Assembly (NCBI GenBank): GCA_002224055.1
Contig: AZLU01000007.1
Location: 403,523 to 467,522 of the forward strand
Direction: 5' to 3'
Length of the DNA stretch: 64,000 bases
DNA from: Pezizomycotina sp. ARF18
Taxonomy: Eukaryota > Ascomycota
Below the pieces are notes generated by a model that searched no databases, had not been told where the DNA came from, and worked only from the letters and a program-made list of their open reading frames with translations. The translations under genes and the position numbers were made by a program. Each line of letters opens with the position of its first letter. Within the stretch, counting starts at the first letter, position 1. This document shows positions 44,498 to 58,900 of the stretch, piece after piece.

Positions 44498-46246
44498 ATG
44501 GCGCTTCCAGCTTTCAATAACTCTCAAGTCCAGCAGCTCCTTAGGCTCGGGCTTCTGGCAGAATATGTCACCGGCCTAACCAACCTCACAATGACGGAAG
44601 CCGTAGGGACAATGCTGAAGCCAGAAAACATGAATAAGACGGCTATGGCTCTCGGCCCCGCATTAAAGGCTTCAAGCAGCGATTTAGAACCGATAATGGG
44701 CCTCTCCGTGTTACAGTACTGGCTCACAACCGTTGAGCACAACAACACATGGGTGCTACACACAGCTATGGCGGTATTCTGGAGTCTGTTTGCTACTGTC
44801 TGTGTAATCCTGCGCTTCTACGCGAGAGCCTTCATTAAAAAGAAGCTGTATTTTGAAGAATGGGTTGTTCTTCTTGCCCTTGCTTTTAGTCACGCTGAGT
44901 GGATGGTCGGTGGCGTTGGACGTCCCGGATGTAAGCGTACCTCCTTGATAGCTTCTTCTCCCGGAATCGCGTAGTATTCACGCTTTTGTACGTTTCAATT
45001 TGCTTTACTGGGGTTTAAATAACTAAACTAATTTGCTCTTCTTTCGCGTAGATATAAATACACATCATACTTGGGATACAACGTTTGAGGATTTTGTTCT
45101 AGTTAATAAGGTAAATTTGGTTCACTTATATGCAGCCTTTCGATACATTTCTTTGACTTTCGTTTTTCTAATATGAAATAGATGGACTTCATACAAAATC
45201 TCCTGTACACAACCGGCCTCGCCTGCATACGCGGATCTCTTTTAGTACTATACCTCCGCTAAGTCTCACCGAACTTTCCGCATTTGCGTATACATTGCCA
45301 CCGCAATAGTCACGGCCTTCTACGTCGCGAGCATATTCTACTTCATCTTCCAGTGTAAACCGGTGGACTTCTGGAACCACCTCGTCACTATGAAATGTAT
45401 TGACCGCTGGCTTGGATTGATCATCGGTGGTGCGGTTATCATCTTGGCGGATTTCATCATCTTGTGAGTGTGCCCTGTTCATTTAGTTGCCCACGGAAAT
45501 TGCCATGACTAACAGTACCTTTGAAAACAGCCTTCTTCCAATTCCGCTCGTATGGAGACTGAAATGCAAATGCGCGAAAAGGTTCTTGCTTGCGGTGTAT
45601 TTGCGATCGGTATCTTGTAAGATAATATTCCTTCTTTCAACAGTGCATTTTCTCGTAGTGCCTGGCTAATTTTTCTTTCCCAACAGCGTCTCCTTGGTTT
45701 CAGCAGTCCGGCTTAGAGCTAGCCGGGCTACGTTTCCGATTTAGACATCTACGAAGGTATCCGTATGGCGGTTTGGTCTAAGTAAGTATATCATCTTTTC
45801 TCTTCTTGAAAATTTATAAATATAATACATGCTGATCTGCTCACTCCCTAACTAGTGTCGAATTGAACCTCGCCATCGTCATATCATGCGTACCAGCCTT
45901 CAGGGCCATTGCCGTCCGTCACTTCCCGAGTCTCATTAGGAGGGCGTCCGTGGACGACTCTCCCGCCATTGGATCATCGACCGTATCGAGCGCCATCCGC
46001 CGCGTTAGGAGATTTGCGGCGCAAAGGGAACAGCGCCGACTTGCGAGGAATACCGATATCATTACCGACACGATGCAAAGCCAAGATAATTACATCCCGA
46101 CCAGCCCTTCGGCAGAGGAAGTAAAGAGGGGTCTGGAGCCGCTGGAAGAGGTCGAAAGCAAGGAGAGTTCTTCTTCCGATCTAGAAATCAATCGTGTCCG
46201 TTCTAGCGCGGACGTTGACGTTGAGAAAGAGGCTGGAAGGAGATAA
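44498..46246 (+). CDS. Fungal rhodopsin-type (seven-helix) integral membrane protein
   Basis: Six exons can be proposed from splice signals: 44498-44930, 45052-45110, 45182-45463, 45531-45616, 45687-45781 and 45856-46246. The protein has an extracellular head, a first helix HTAMAVFWSLFATVCVILRF followed by YARAFIKKKLYFEEWVVLLA, DFIQNLLYTTGLACIRGSLL then VLYLR, FYVASIFYFIFQCKPVDFWN, GLIIGGAVIILADFIIL, LLPIPLVWRLKMQMREKVLA, the diagnostic NVELNLAIVISCVPAFRAIA helix, and an acidic cytosolic tail ending at the TAA at 46244-46246. The RLK...K, the FxC..pvdfWN block and the vELNLAIi helix are hallmarks of the Pezizomycotina-wide family of plasma-membrane proteins with a rhodopsin-like domain. The role is unknown; it is not a light sensor by any visible retinal-binding lysine. 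Two frame changes lie in exons 3 and 4. Confidence 0.85.
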
Positions 46247-49200
46247 AAAGTCTTCATCCACGAATACCGTTGAGCTTTTCTCATCTTGATGACCTTTTGA
46301 TGTCCATACTTACCCTTTCCCTTCGTTACAAATACCCTTCATTCATTAGCGTGCGCATTTTCGGCGGGACCGACGGGTCTTTTTTGGGTCTGTTATTTTT
46401 TATGTTCACTCCGATGTATAACTTTCTATTTGCCATCCTTCCTGTGTATATTTAGCCTTCAAGCCTTTGAGCAAGACTCACGCTCTTTCAAGGGGTTTTG
46501 CGCGGAGTAAGCTATCTAGGAACTCGTTAGCAATAAATATGTAGAGTATATGTATAATAATGTGTGGGCCGAATCAGTCATTTGGACTATTTTCGTGCTC
46601 TCAACGGCACGATGCCAGAAAATTTGGCGCCCGAAGAAATTGGGCATTTTACTCCTAGACGTTGCCATTCTTTTAGTTCCTCAGGCTTCTAGAACTACAC
46701 GGAATTTTCGGCTCGCTTTATTATCGTTATTTCCAATTTATTCTACTTGTCTCGACTACTTTTTTTTTTTAATTTTAATAAAAAAAATTTTTTTAAACCA
46801 AAAAGACACAAATACAAACATCAACGATACTAATATCAATTCAGAGAACTTCACAAGATACATCTCCATTAACACTGAGTCATCTTCTTTCTGTTGAATA
46901 GAATCGCCTAATCTGGTTTTTGTATTCTGTGGATCGTGTATATGTCGCGGTACGACCTCAACTCTAGCTGAATACTGAAGTTATATTCCAAGATTCCCTT
47001 CCTCAGACAAAAGAATTTGGAAAGCGACAAGAGAGTGGTGTCTACCTCCGAAAACGCTGTATAATTATCGCACAAGACTCACCCGACTACAACTACCATA
47101 GCAAACTTTGCGTCCTCGTTCGTCTGGATCACGTATCGAAGAACTCTTCCCCTCTCCACTGAGTACCAGTCCTAGGTATAAATGGCCGTATTCGCACACA
47201 ACCTGTCCGCTAAGGGCGGTACAAAGTGTCAGTATAAAGGACGCTTGAGATAATGAAAGACATCGTTTTGGGTAAATGAAGTACTAGAGACAACTCTTTT
47301 AACACGTACAGACGCAATCGGCAGCGCCGCTGGTATAACAATCAGCCACCATGATATCATTAACGAAACGTAACAGAAACGTAGAGAAACAACCAAGGGG
47401 TCCGTCTCTGCGTGCATAGTCCAAGACTCGCGGTCTCGCGCTTAAAGAAGTCATTCCTAAATCGAAATGAAGCGAAGGGCCAAATCCCGAAAAATAATCG
47501 CTAACTAGCTAACGGTAGACTTCAGTGACTTCATGATACTACCAAAAGAAACTTCCTCTCGTGGACGCTATTGAGAGTGAAAATTAACAGGACTTCGCAG
47601 GAGTATTGATACTCAACGGAGTCTATCCTCCTCGAGATGTCGTCGGCAGTACACGATGGGCATTTCCAGCGTAGAGCGATGAAGCGCCGTCACTCCGTTT
47701 CTTTTTTCCTCTGATCTCATCAGCCGTCAATACTCACCTACGGCACTCATGTTGAAAGAAAGAAGCGTGAAGATTCCAACGAAGAGTTGAATGATTGAAA
47801 ATATTCAGATATTCCGCGAGATATCGGTACACTTCCATCGAACCAAGCAATGATTAGCTAATAAGTAGAATGTTCAATCGGGACTTCCACGGAGGAGCGA
47901 TAAGCACAGTCACAATTACTTACGGGGGGGTTCAGCAACCACGCAAAGATCTTGCCATAAGACTATTACACAATTAGCCTCAAAAATTCGCTGAACAATT
48001 TTGCGAAGAAATCTTCCACGCAAACGATCATGTAGCCACTCTCGCGTCCCTACCTACAAAGCTTGGATCGCGTAGCCTCGATAGGCAGAAAACATCCACA
48101 CAGCATGTATACGTCGATAGCTGCCGTATATAATTTTCAAAGCACCCTTTCACCTAAATCCCATTCTTACACGAGATGCAGGACGGCGCCATAGTAATTT
48201 AGTAGTCTAATGCATGCTCATATTGGTGTGATAACTTTGTTATCTTGGAGTATTCGTTCCCGGACATAAACGGTAAACGTTTAATCTCAGTGCATCTCAC
48301 TGCATTAGCCACAAAATCACGCCTACGCGGCAAAGCTTCTCATACGGGCTTGAAGCCTCTCTTAAAAGCGTTTCACGTAGTATTGTCTCGCGAAGTGCGG
48401 TCTATAACGTCCCCTTCCCACCGTAAAACACGCCATCGACGCAAGGTGTATTTAGCCAATATTCTTCTCAAGAAGGTATCAAGGGTTACATGCAGTAAGG
48501 ATTTTTAAAAATTTTGCACGCTCGTAAGCTGGGAATGTTTTGGGTGATTAAGATACTTATTCACTGAAAATCTCGTTGTCCAGACGTAGAACCACACCGA
48601 CTAAACCATTTAGGAAGTATAAAAGAATCAGAAAGGCTCTTCTCGTATTCAGCTAACCGTCACGAATGAGATTACAGCCGTAAATTGTTTTCCCTAAAGG
48701 AATTCAAAAACTGGGCGATAGAGCGTCACCAATCCTTGCGTGAGAAAAGACCGTCATCACACTGCCCACTATTCTATTTTATATTTATAGCCCCACCTCT
48801 GCATCACATTTAGAGGATTCCATCTGAAGTTTGCTTTACGCCGATCCAAAACGGTTGATAGGCGCAATACTTCGGCAGTCTACTGTCTGCATACTTGAGG
48901 ATTGTCCAAGAATATGCGATACTACAATCGATTATCCTCTCGATTTAAAGGCCATCGCGTACCCCGACGATTGCATATCACTGTATCCAAGAAGGGTGAC
49001 CGATATTAGCATCATATACACGAAAAAAGCCGTTCAATGCAGACACATTGCATCGTACGCACCATGGTCACCAAGGCATACCGTCCTTTCCCGACTGAAA
49101 AGAAATCAAACATATTTAAGACATAGCAGGATTTTGAAACGGTATTTCTTACATGTGAGATGCGAACGATCCCCGGGAAAATTGATATATTGATCCCTAT

Positions 49201-49900
49201 AAGATCTCTAAAGTATAATACCGTACGAAAGAACCTTCAACGGCACATAACACAAACCTCATTATCGTGCACGTGGCTTAACTTCTCGCCTATAATTTAT
49301 CTGGTCACCTTCGCACTTCCAACCGGCATGCCAATCGGACCAGCAGCGTTTCAAGAGCAACTAGTTTTGTTCCCCGAGGACAACACTATAGAATATAGTA
49401 CGACTACTCTCTACCCTAGCCTGCCGACTCGATAGAGCCCAGCATGTCGGCCGTCTCCTTTATAACGAGCTTGCTCTCTCAATTATCATGTACCTGGTCA
49501 CCACGGCTCGCATCACTGCTTGGATCACCATCGCAGGTTCATGCAGATAGCAATGAGGCTTGAAAGGCATTGTTAAGGTTCTCATTGGGAAAGAAAACAC
49601 ATGGAACTAAATCTCAAAGAGCCAAAGACGTCTTTACGCTCGATACAACTACAACACTCATTCTCACTTACTGCCAATCCTTTATAAAGCTAGAGGTAAA
49701 GCCAAAGCTCCCATGTTTAAGTAATCAAAGGGAACGTCAAGTATTTAATAGAAAGGTACCAAATATAGAATAAAAGGATTCGCCAAGTCTTCGTTAGAGA
49801 GGCCGTTCAACAACGCATCATCACGCGGCATAAATACTAAGTAGTAAAAAAATGACGTAGAAAGAACGACTGTAGTTCATCACCTTCATTATAAAACCGT
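46247..49900. other. Gene-free stretch left of the degenerate array
   Basis: No gene seen. A/C-rich bias on the + strand grows from left to right. A T/A-rich patch lies at about 46761-46799. Frames such as 48831-49193 look random. Some words resemble the array to the right, but no clear copies could be aligned by eye. Confidence 0.5.
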
Positions 49901-52900
49901 ACAAGCCAAGTCACTCGATTTTCATAAACGAAAGCACCGAACCCTACCTAGCACTGAATATCTCGTCAAAATAAACGTTTTTAAGACACGAAAAAAAAAA
50001 AAAAAAAAAAAGGTGATCTTTCCCCGTGTTTCTATACATACCGTCGAAACTAAACCCGATCGTACCTACGAAAGCGGTTGGTAGTCAAAGCTGTGGAAAG
50101 GAACCGTTTACATAAATCACAAAGAACATCTCATGTTTTTTCGTTACAGAAAACACAATAGACAGCGCCTTATCTTATAACCTACGTATCCCACCAATCC
50201 ACCTTCCCATTAGTCCGTCCATAAAGCACCCCGTCCTCCCACAAAAGCCCCCCTCCTCGAGTTCCCTGAGGTATGATCCCATACGCCCCAAGATCCATGC
50301 TCAAAGCCAACGTCTACTATACGTCGACATTATGTATTGCTATCCACCGTCAAGCTTCATAACACACTCCCTCAAGGCCCATCACATTGGGCTACAACTA
50401 CCAACGCGATGGAAAAGTGTTCAGATGTAGACTTCTCAAATTGTACAAAATCTCTAAAGGAAGTGTTTTAATAAAGAAACTCGAAAAACTCAGATTACTA
50501 AAAGGGCACCGCCTCTATGAAAAGGGTCCATAAAGGCGAATTCCCCAGGGTTTATGAATCACCAATCGTGTCACCCTGGAAGTATAAATGTTTGAGAGCC
50601 ATGAAAACAAGACAACCCTTTTCTATTCTTTGTGCATTATATCCCCACATTCCTAGTGCAAAGCAACTTGGCCATATCCTAAAAAGCTCAGCAGAGTAGG
50701 TAAAGAGAAAGACCTTTTGCGTACTAAAGAATATCAGCCGTCTACTCATATTTTTTGTCTGAAAAAAAAAAACATAAAAAAACTCCGGTATACTTAAGTA
50801 GCGATGCGCATCTCTAGAGACGATTATGGAGCATGGATACCCAAGAAAAATAAATTTTTGTGAAGAGTAAAGACAGCCCATCTACTACAACCCACCCATC
50901 CAACCCTCACACATTCATAGTCAATGGGCGGCTGCAAGAACCCCACAAACCAATATCTCAACCGACGATTCCCCGATCATAATTGTAAGTAACTTAAAGG
51001 GGACGGGAAGTCGGAAATAACATAAAGCGAGAAGAACGACCCCCTCTTATAGCCCAATCCACTCCACTACAAGTATCATCTTTTCATGCCTACAGCTCCT
51101 CATGAATCACGCCCATCTCACACAGAAAAGCTCCCCAACTCTTCCATTGCCTAGGATTGTCTCATATTACGTCCCTGCTTCTCCTTCCTCCTCCATAGCG
51201 TTACCTGGCTCACCTGGTAGATTCATAAGCACAAACGGCAGAAAAGGCTTTTCAAAAACTGCCAGAGCCTTGGCTCATAGGAGCCGTAATAACCGCACAT
51301 CGCCACCTCATAGTATAGTTTGAAAAAGCAAGACGTAGAAAAACTAAAGATGGCAAGAAGAGCACTCACCACATTCCCCTCTAGCATAAAAAACCGTTAC
51401 ACACATGCGCTACCATTATCATCAAAATCCTACAGATACATCAGAGTGAGAACAAATGTTTATCGAATGAGAAAAGTGGTTCACACGTTCCATAGAAAAC
51501 GGCACCACAGTCTCTAAAGCCGCGTAATCGAAGGAAATCGAAATTTAAACTTTTGAGAGCATCAAAAAAGAGAGAGCTGTACAGGTCTCGGTATATTCTC
51601 TTAAGCCAGCCCCGACCAAAATCAAATGAAAGGCTCTGCGCCTAAAGACCGGAAGAAGTACAAAGATATCTTTTGGCGAAAACAACGCCCGAAGCAGCTC
51701 ATAATCCATACTACCAATCTTTCAATACAGCTGACAAACCACACTCATCTCGAAGTGTCTTAAACCATGAAAAAATTTCCTGTGATATCAATGCCCACTA
51801 ACACGCGTCACCACATGGCGCATCCCTGTGCATCCTTATGTCAACCAGCCAGCCAACGTTCCTTCGATAACCCTTCTCATCGCCTTTTATAGAGAAAAGC
51901 GTAACAAGTAGGTTTAGTTAAGTTCTAAAATGCTCTAGAAAAAATCTCTTGGTAAAGAACTCCAAGATCGCTGCCGAACAGCAAAACCCATAGATGCAAA
52001 CTAAGTTACGGCCGCGGTTCACGAATACACCAGAACGCTCTCCGTAGAGGTGTAGATGTTTTACCCCGCTTGAAATCCCCCGTATATTCCCACGTTCCCA
52101 ATTCGGCCCAACCATACTCTAAAAGCTCAGAGCTAAAGACTGGAAGAAGTGCAAACATATCATTTGTCGAAAAAGCTGCCTGAGGCCGCTAATCCCCGTC
52201 TCATAACTCCCCCAATTTCTCTACCACCTTCTCATACTAGTGCGACAGCTCATAAACCGCACCGGTATCTTTCGCCCGCAAGCAAACCTCCCCATAATAA
52301 CTCGACAACTAACGTACGACAGATATTACGTATCCCTCTCCTTTCTTCTTTATCACATCTCCCTCCGTCACCGCGGTTCATAACGAAAAAAGAAAAATGG
52401 CAGAAAAAAACTTCACCAAGAGGAAGCTGCGTTCATAAAAACCGCAACAGCCAAACACACTATAACCATATTTGTTTGAAAGCAATACCGTAAGGAGCTA
52501 AAGATAGTAGGAAGCCTCCAGTCCCGCCCATACCCGCGTATCACAAGCACGAAACACTCGTCTCTCCCACATAAGGCGGAATATCTAAGGGTGGAAAAAC
52601 TCCGTAGAAAAATAAAAATAATCGCCACAGCCTTTCAAAAACTGTACACGCGAGCACCATCCCTATCACAAAGAAACTCACTCACCGCGCGACACAGTGA
52701 CAAACAGATATTTAAGTCACGAAAAATGAGAGCCATCCATCCACGTCTTTGTCTGATTCTCCCCAGTTCAAACCGAAAAACCTCATACCCTTTAAAAATA
52801 CATAGCCTCGGCACGAGAAGGAACCGTTACCTACGAAAGAATCCCGGAGAACATCAAATCATATCTTTGGGTTGAGAATAAAAATAAAACAAAAGCACCC

Positions 52901-55900
52901 CATGCCGCTAGGCTTAAGAGCGTCTCATAACCCAACTAGCTCCTTAATCCTCTTCACTCTCAATACCACTCATAAAACACCGCATCTTCAACAACAGCAA
53001 AAACCCTGATTCCCTCATAGTGCGTCTGATCTCATTCCATACACGCAGTACTTCAGGAGCAGAGTGGATTTGTCCATATACATCACATTTCGTATCACTC
53101 TTCTTCCTCCTACTCCAGCACATAACCCAGCTCAGTCTCACCAGGCACCCATCATTGCCGTCATAAAACGTACTAGGCGTCTTCATTCGATATCCCAGAC
53201 TTATCACAGTACTTTAACTAGAAGAAGACTTCTACTGTACACCGCATTAGGTGTTCTCGACCGTCTTTTCATATCAAGAAGCCTCCCTTCTTCATTAATA
53301 ACTCGTACGACGTATCACCATCGTCGTCAGAGAACGTGTTAGGAGTACGGAGTGTTGGCCATAATCCCTTGAAAAGGTAAATCTCGTAGGTAAATCTCAT
53401 AGCGAAAGTAGAAAAAATTTCGAAACGTTTAAGCATGTAGATACACCCCGCCTTGATAGAGCGGAACCTATAAACGCGAACCATCTAGACCTTATCATAG
53501 CCTTTAAAAAAATGGCTTAGGTTAAAAGGCTAGGAGAAAGCGCGTTCAGATACAAAAGTGCCCGAAAACCCATCTCATATTTTCCCTACTAAAGAAACAC
53601 AACCCACCGCTTCTATAGCTCAACGTAACACACAATTCCCGTTTCCTTCAGATTCCCGCCCGAATTACCACCATAACCCCCGACCACCCCTAAAAACAGA
53701 ACCCTCCAGAGCCACTTCGGATACGTTACCCCTACCCGTTAAAACAATAACCCCAGCACTATATTCTCTCGCATTTCTGACAACGGTCACTTCATAAAAC
53801 CCTAATTACCCTATCCGATGTGTAAAGAAAGGCCTCTCCGAGATATATGGATACGTACTCGGTCCCGTTAGCTGCACAGCTTTCTAACTAAGAAACTCGG
53901 CTGATGACATACCTCACCATATTACGTTTCTTCCTCCCTCTCCCTTTTCATCAAGTCGCCCGACGTCATAGGTCTAAAAGAAAAGGCAAAAGCTTCCATA
54001 CCGCTTTATAAAAGTTGTATAAGCTACGCGTCCCAGTAGATAACTATTTTTAAAAGGCACAAACTAGAAAATGTAGAAACAACCACTACCGGCCAAAGCG
54101 TGCTTCATGACACAGGCACTCGTCTCAAAGCATACGTAGCAAAAATGACGTAGCGTCTGGAGACTCTGAACGAGGGTCTCAAGACTAAAAAAGAACACCG
54201 CCTTCAGAGAAAATATTCAAAAAATTAAGAGTGCAAAGCGGCTCACGCTCAAGAAGACGCCGAACTGCACATACCACGGTATATTTCGCCCTAGAAGTGT
54301 AAACATCTCAAAGGCACTCGACTAAGAAAGCGGCCTACTTCTTCGTATAATTCCCAAACCAACCCAATCGACTCCGTGCATAACCCCCCCCCCCCCCCAA
54401 AAAAAAAAAAAAAAAAAAAAAGAGAAAGAAAAAAGAAAAACCTGCTCGGGAGCTATGTTAGCCAGGACAAGACTTTCTAAATAGTCCTTCATATCTTTTG
54501 TCGGAAAAAACGCATGAGACATGCATAGCCATTTTATAAACCCACGTAACTCCGCTATCAATTTTATAGACTCTAATAATACCGAGTTTATCATAAGAAC
54601 ACTATTTGCCCGCTTGCAAAACGCTCTCCGCATAATACCTGACGACTAACGTACGTCAGATATTACCCGATCCCCCCTCATCACCCTCATTCATTTAGAC
54701 TCATAAGGCGAAAGCAAAGGCAGAAGTTTCGTTCCGCTCAGACCACACATTCCCATTGAATAAATTTTAAAAAGCACAATGTCGGAAAAAAAGGGCCAAG
54801 CAGTAGAACATCTCGCGATCTCGGTCATAGTCCATAACCACGACAAAATTCCTCGCATGATGCGAAATATCTAGGCTGAAGAGATTCTATAGGGATGCAT
54901 CCTACCATCATGCTCCCCGTCATAAAATGTCACGCCCGTTCACTCGCCTTCCGCAAAAACACCGACCTCTATATAACACGGAGTTATCTCGTTATCAAAA
55001 CAAGCCCATTTAAAGCACGAAAAACGAGACCTTTCCATCTCTTCGTATATCCTCAAAACCAGTCCTACATACCTAAATGAGCTCCATAGTTAAATTTAAG
55101 AGCCGCGAAAACGAATTCTTACAGATAGAGGAAGATGTAGAGTGCATCTCCTCATAATTTTAATAAAGAAAAAGAAAAGAAAGAAAAATGGCCCGAGACA
55201 AGCGCATAACTCACGTAACACCCCACCGTTCTTTCAAATCCCGCTCATAACCCTTATAAAACTACCCATTCAATATTTTTCCCGCTTGATAAAGAAAAAG
55301 GGTCTTTCCAAAGGCCCCATATATTTTTACTACTCTCGTAACTGCAGGTTTATTCCTCGCCGGCAGATGCGCCGAGTAACATACGCCAATACATCGCGTT
55401 TTCCTGACGCTGTCCTTCTCATACCAAAGGCTCTAAGCAAAAGGCAACGCGGACGCCCCGTTTCCCCATACGTGACACAAATACCACAAAAGATACATTC
55501 AACACATAAAAGCCTGCAAGTACTTTAGGTAAAGATCAGTGAGAAACATCCACTACCAACGATAGCCGTGATCCACCAGCAACAAAACACTACTCCGCTT
55601 CATATCTCGCGGCATTGTCTAAGGAGAAAGAAAGAAAAGAGAAAACCTTTGTTGAAAAAGCGTCTACGATTATGTTTACCGCCGCTATATAAGCGTACAC
55701 GCTTGGTTGACTTGTTTTTTTTTATAAAACGTCGAATTTGATATAGCGTTAAATGATATAGCGTTAAATAATATGTTTAAATATAAAGGTTTGAGATTGA
55801 GAGCCCAAGAAAAAAAAAACGTCCAGGTCGCATCGCACACCCACCCATAATTCCTAATCTAATCGTACCTGAAAAAAAGCTTGATAAAACAAGGAACTAC

Positions 55901-58900
55901 CTGTTACATACGAAGATGTAGAAGAACATCTCCTCGTCCATTTTATTTCTAAAAAAAAAAAAGGAAGAAAGAGAGAACATCCGAGAAAAGCCCATATTTT
56001 ACATTACTCTACCCACGGCCTTAACATCTTCGCCGCTCATAAAGCACCACCCATTCTCACCTGGTGCCCTTCAATGATATCCCGCGCCTTCTCCAACACC
56101 ATATCACACCCTTTCATCTGGACTTATCAACGGGGAAAAAAGAAACACAAAAGGCTCCGTCACCACTCATAACAGCAAACTACCGAAATAATCACTACAT
56201 AAAAGCCCGCCGGTAAAAGCGCTCTGGCTCGGTCTGCTGGAAAAGACGGACCATAATGATGATCCACGGCAGCAAAGACACTTGTCGCTTTTGCACGATA
56301 CGGAAGCTCAAAGCTCTGTAAGAAAAGTATTCATTTGCGCCTTCATTTATAGAAAAAAGTGTAGCCGTAAAAAGACAAATTCGTGCTCCGTAGAGAAAAC
56401 ACCGCACGTCACGTAGCACCGACTACCTCGAGCTGGAAGCCATAAACTTTTTAGAGCCACTCGCAAAAGAGACGTTCCGCCTCTTCGCATAAATCCCTAA
56501 GCCGAATCCAGACCATTCTCTAGCTAAAAACTGGGAAGAGAAGTATGACATAAATCTAAAGTATCGCAAAAAGGCAGCCAAGTATCTACTTACTCAAAAA
56601 AATACCCAAGATAGCTACGTAACCCACCTCAACTCGTCTACCCATTCTTCCTCGTGCCCAAAAGCTCCTTCTCCTCCGCCTATTCTCACCTACTACCTTT
56701 TAAAATACTCTTTTACTAGTATACTGCTACATACGTTAGATATTACCGCCCCGACCCCGCCCTTTTCTTCTTCCTTCCATCAAACTCGTCCCCGAGTTCA
56801 CAAGCCAAAAAAACAACACGCTTTTTATCGCCATCCATAATAAAGTCCGCGACACATTCCCAGCAGATAACTTTAAAAGGGACGGTGTAGAACAATATCA
56901 TACACTATAAACCGCTCGCCATCCTGGCATAAATCGCAACGACGAACTTCGTTCGCATGACGCAGAATTACTTTTATCTAGAGAAGGAAAAAGAAAACTC
57001 TGTGGAAAAAGGCGTTCGCCGCCGCATTCACCGCCGTACAACCGTACACGCTTAGTCGAATGGCCTCCCGTACAACGCCGAACTTCGCACAGCACGACGA
57101 TATATCTCTTCATAATATAACTGCTTTAAACCCTCCCCCCTCCCCTCCCAAAAAAAAAAGAGAGAGAGAGAGAGAGCTTACCAGCCTTCGTATACTTCCC
57201 ACACCTCCCATTCATCAAACTAGAAAATACTTAGGAAATCTGGGTAGGTAATTATAAGGCTGGCAAGAGGATCATCACATAAACAGAAACTATCCCAGAA
57301 GACGGCAAAGGTCTCATATTCACATTGTTAAAATATTAAGAAACTACTAGAACAACTCGTCTCTGATAACTCCCTTACGACCTCAGTATCCTCTTTACCC
57401 AGTCCGCTCACCCCATAAACCAAACTCCATCTCTAGAATCATCTTTAAATCCGTGACAAGGGCTTCTGGAAATGTCATACCGCCTCATAACTCCACCTCA
57501 ACTCGCCTACCCATTCTTTCTCATACCAACGGCTCCTTATCCTTTTTGTCCATTTTTACCTACTTACTACTCTCTAAAATCCTCTCTCCCAAGTACTTCT
57601 ATATATGTCGATATTACGCTTCCCTCCCCCCTTCCTTATATTAAATCTAAACCTACCCGAACGTATAAGCTAAAAAAAAAGGTAAAAGCTTCGTTCCGTT
57701 TCATATAAAAAACTTGAGCCAAAAATACACATTGCCAGTAGATAAATCTCTAAAAGTAGGCCGTAGAAAAAACCCCAACGGTGAAAGGCACTCACAACTG
57801 GGCATAATCGTAATGACGACGAATTCAAACTTCCCCGCATAACATGGGAACTTCAAAACATCTGTAGAAAACACGCGTACGCCATTCACCATTCATACAA
57901 ACGTTTGAAACCGCACAGGCCGACTCACTAACCCTTCATAAGGTACGGAACTTTACATAGCAACAGAAACGTCGAGATATAAAGGTTTTGAAGCCCACCC
58001 ACAAGAGTAGCTCCAGCACCTCGCCTTATAAATTGCCCACCAAACCCCTGACCAATTCAAACTCTAGTCTAAAAGAAACAAAAGGCTCGAAATCGATAGC
58101 TAAAGGCCGAGGGGGGGGGGGGAAAGGACAAACAACTCCTCATATTTTTCTTATCTGAAATTCAAAACACCTAAGTAGCCACATTGACATCTTATACGCT
58201 AACTCCACTATCACGCCTTTTTTCTTTTCTTTTTTTTTTGTAAAAAGCTTTGATGTACCAAAACTCGTCATAAACCAACCTTGCGTCTCCCGTTTGATAT
58301 CCTTCGAATAAAAACAGCCTACTAGTATACTACCACGTTCAAATCCGCAATACCTATACGATATAGCAACTGACCATACACCGCTACTGAGGATAAAACG
58401 CCGGAAAAAGGCCAAACCCCTCTCTTTCTCCTCGACTTCAAGAGCAGCCTGGACTCATAAACAAAAAAAAGGCAGGAAACTTCTTCACACATACAATATT
58501 ACAAGAAAGCACCGTAGCCATTTGCATCGCATCTCATCGCTTCAGCGCACTATGTTAAAAGAAATGTAGGATGAAGATTAGTGCCGCGTGGACGATAAGG
58601 GAAAAAGCCCCGTACAACGCAAAAGCAACAGTACAGTACTAGGAGGATCTTTAGATAAACAAAAAAAAATCAGTAAAAAAAGACTCCCACTACCACCCAC
58701 AGTCCGTGGTCCTTGACAAAACCACCCTACATAATAGGGAACTTCCAAGCATCTGTAAAGGAAAAGTATTCACCGCCGCCCTCATCGTCACGTACCGAAC
58801 ACGCGAAGCCAGTCATCTTTCACAAACCAACGAAATTCACATTGAAACGGAAATACGCCTCGCCGAAGGCATAAACCTTTTTAGATCCCACTCCAAAAAG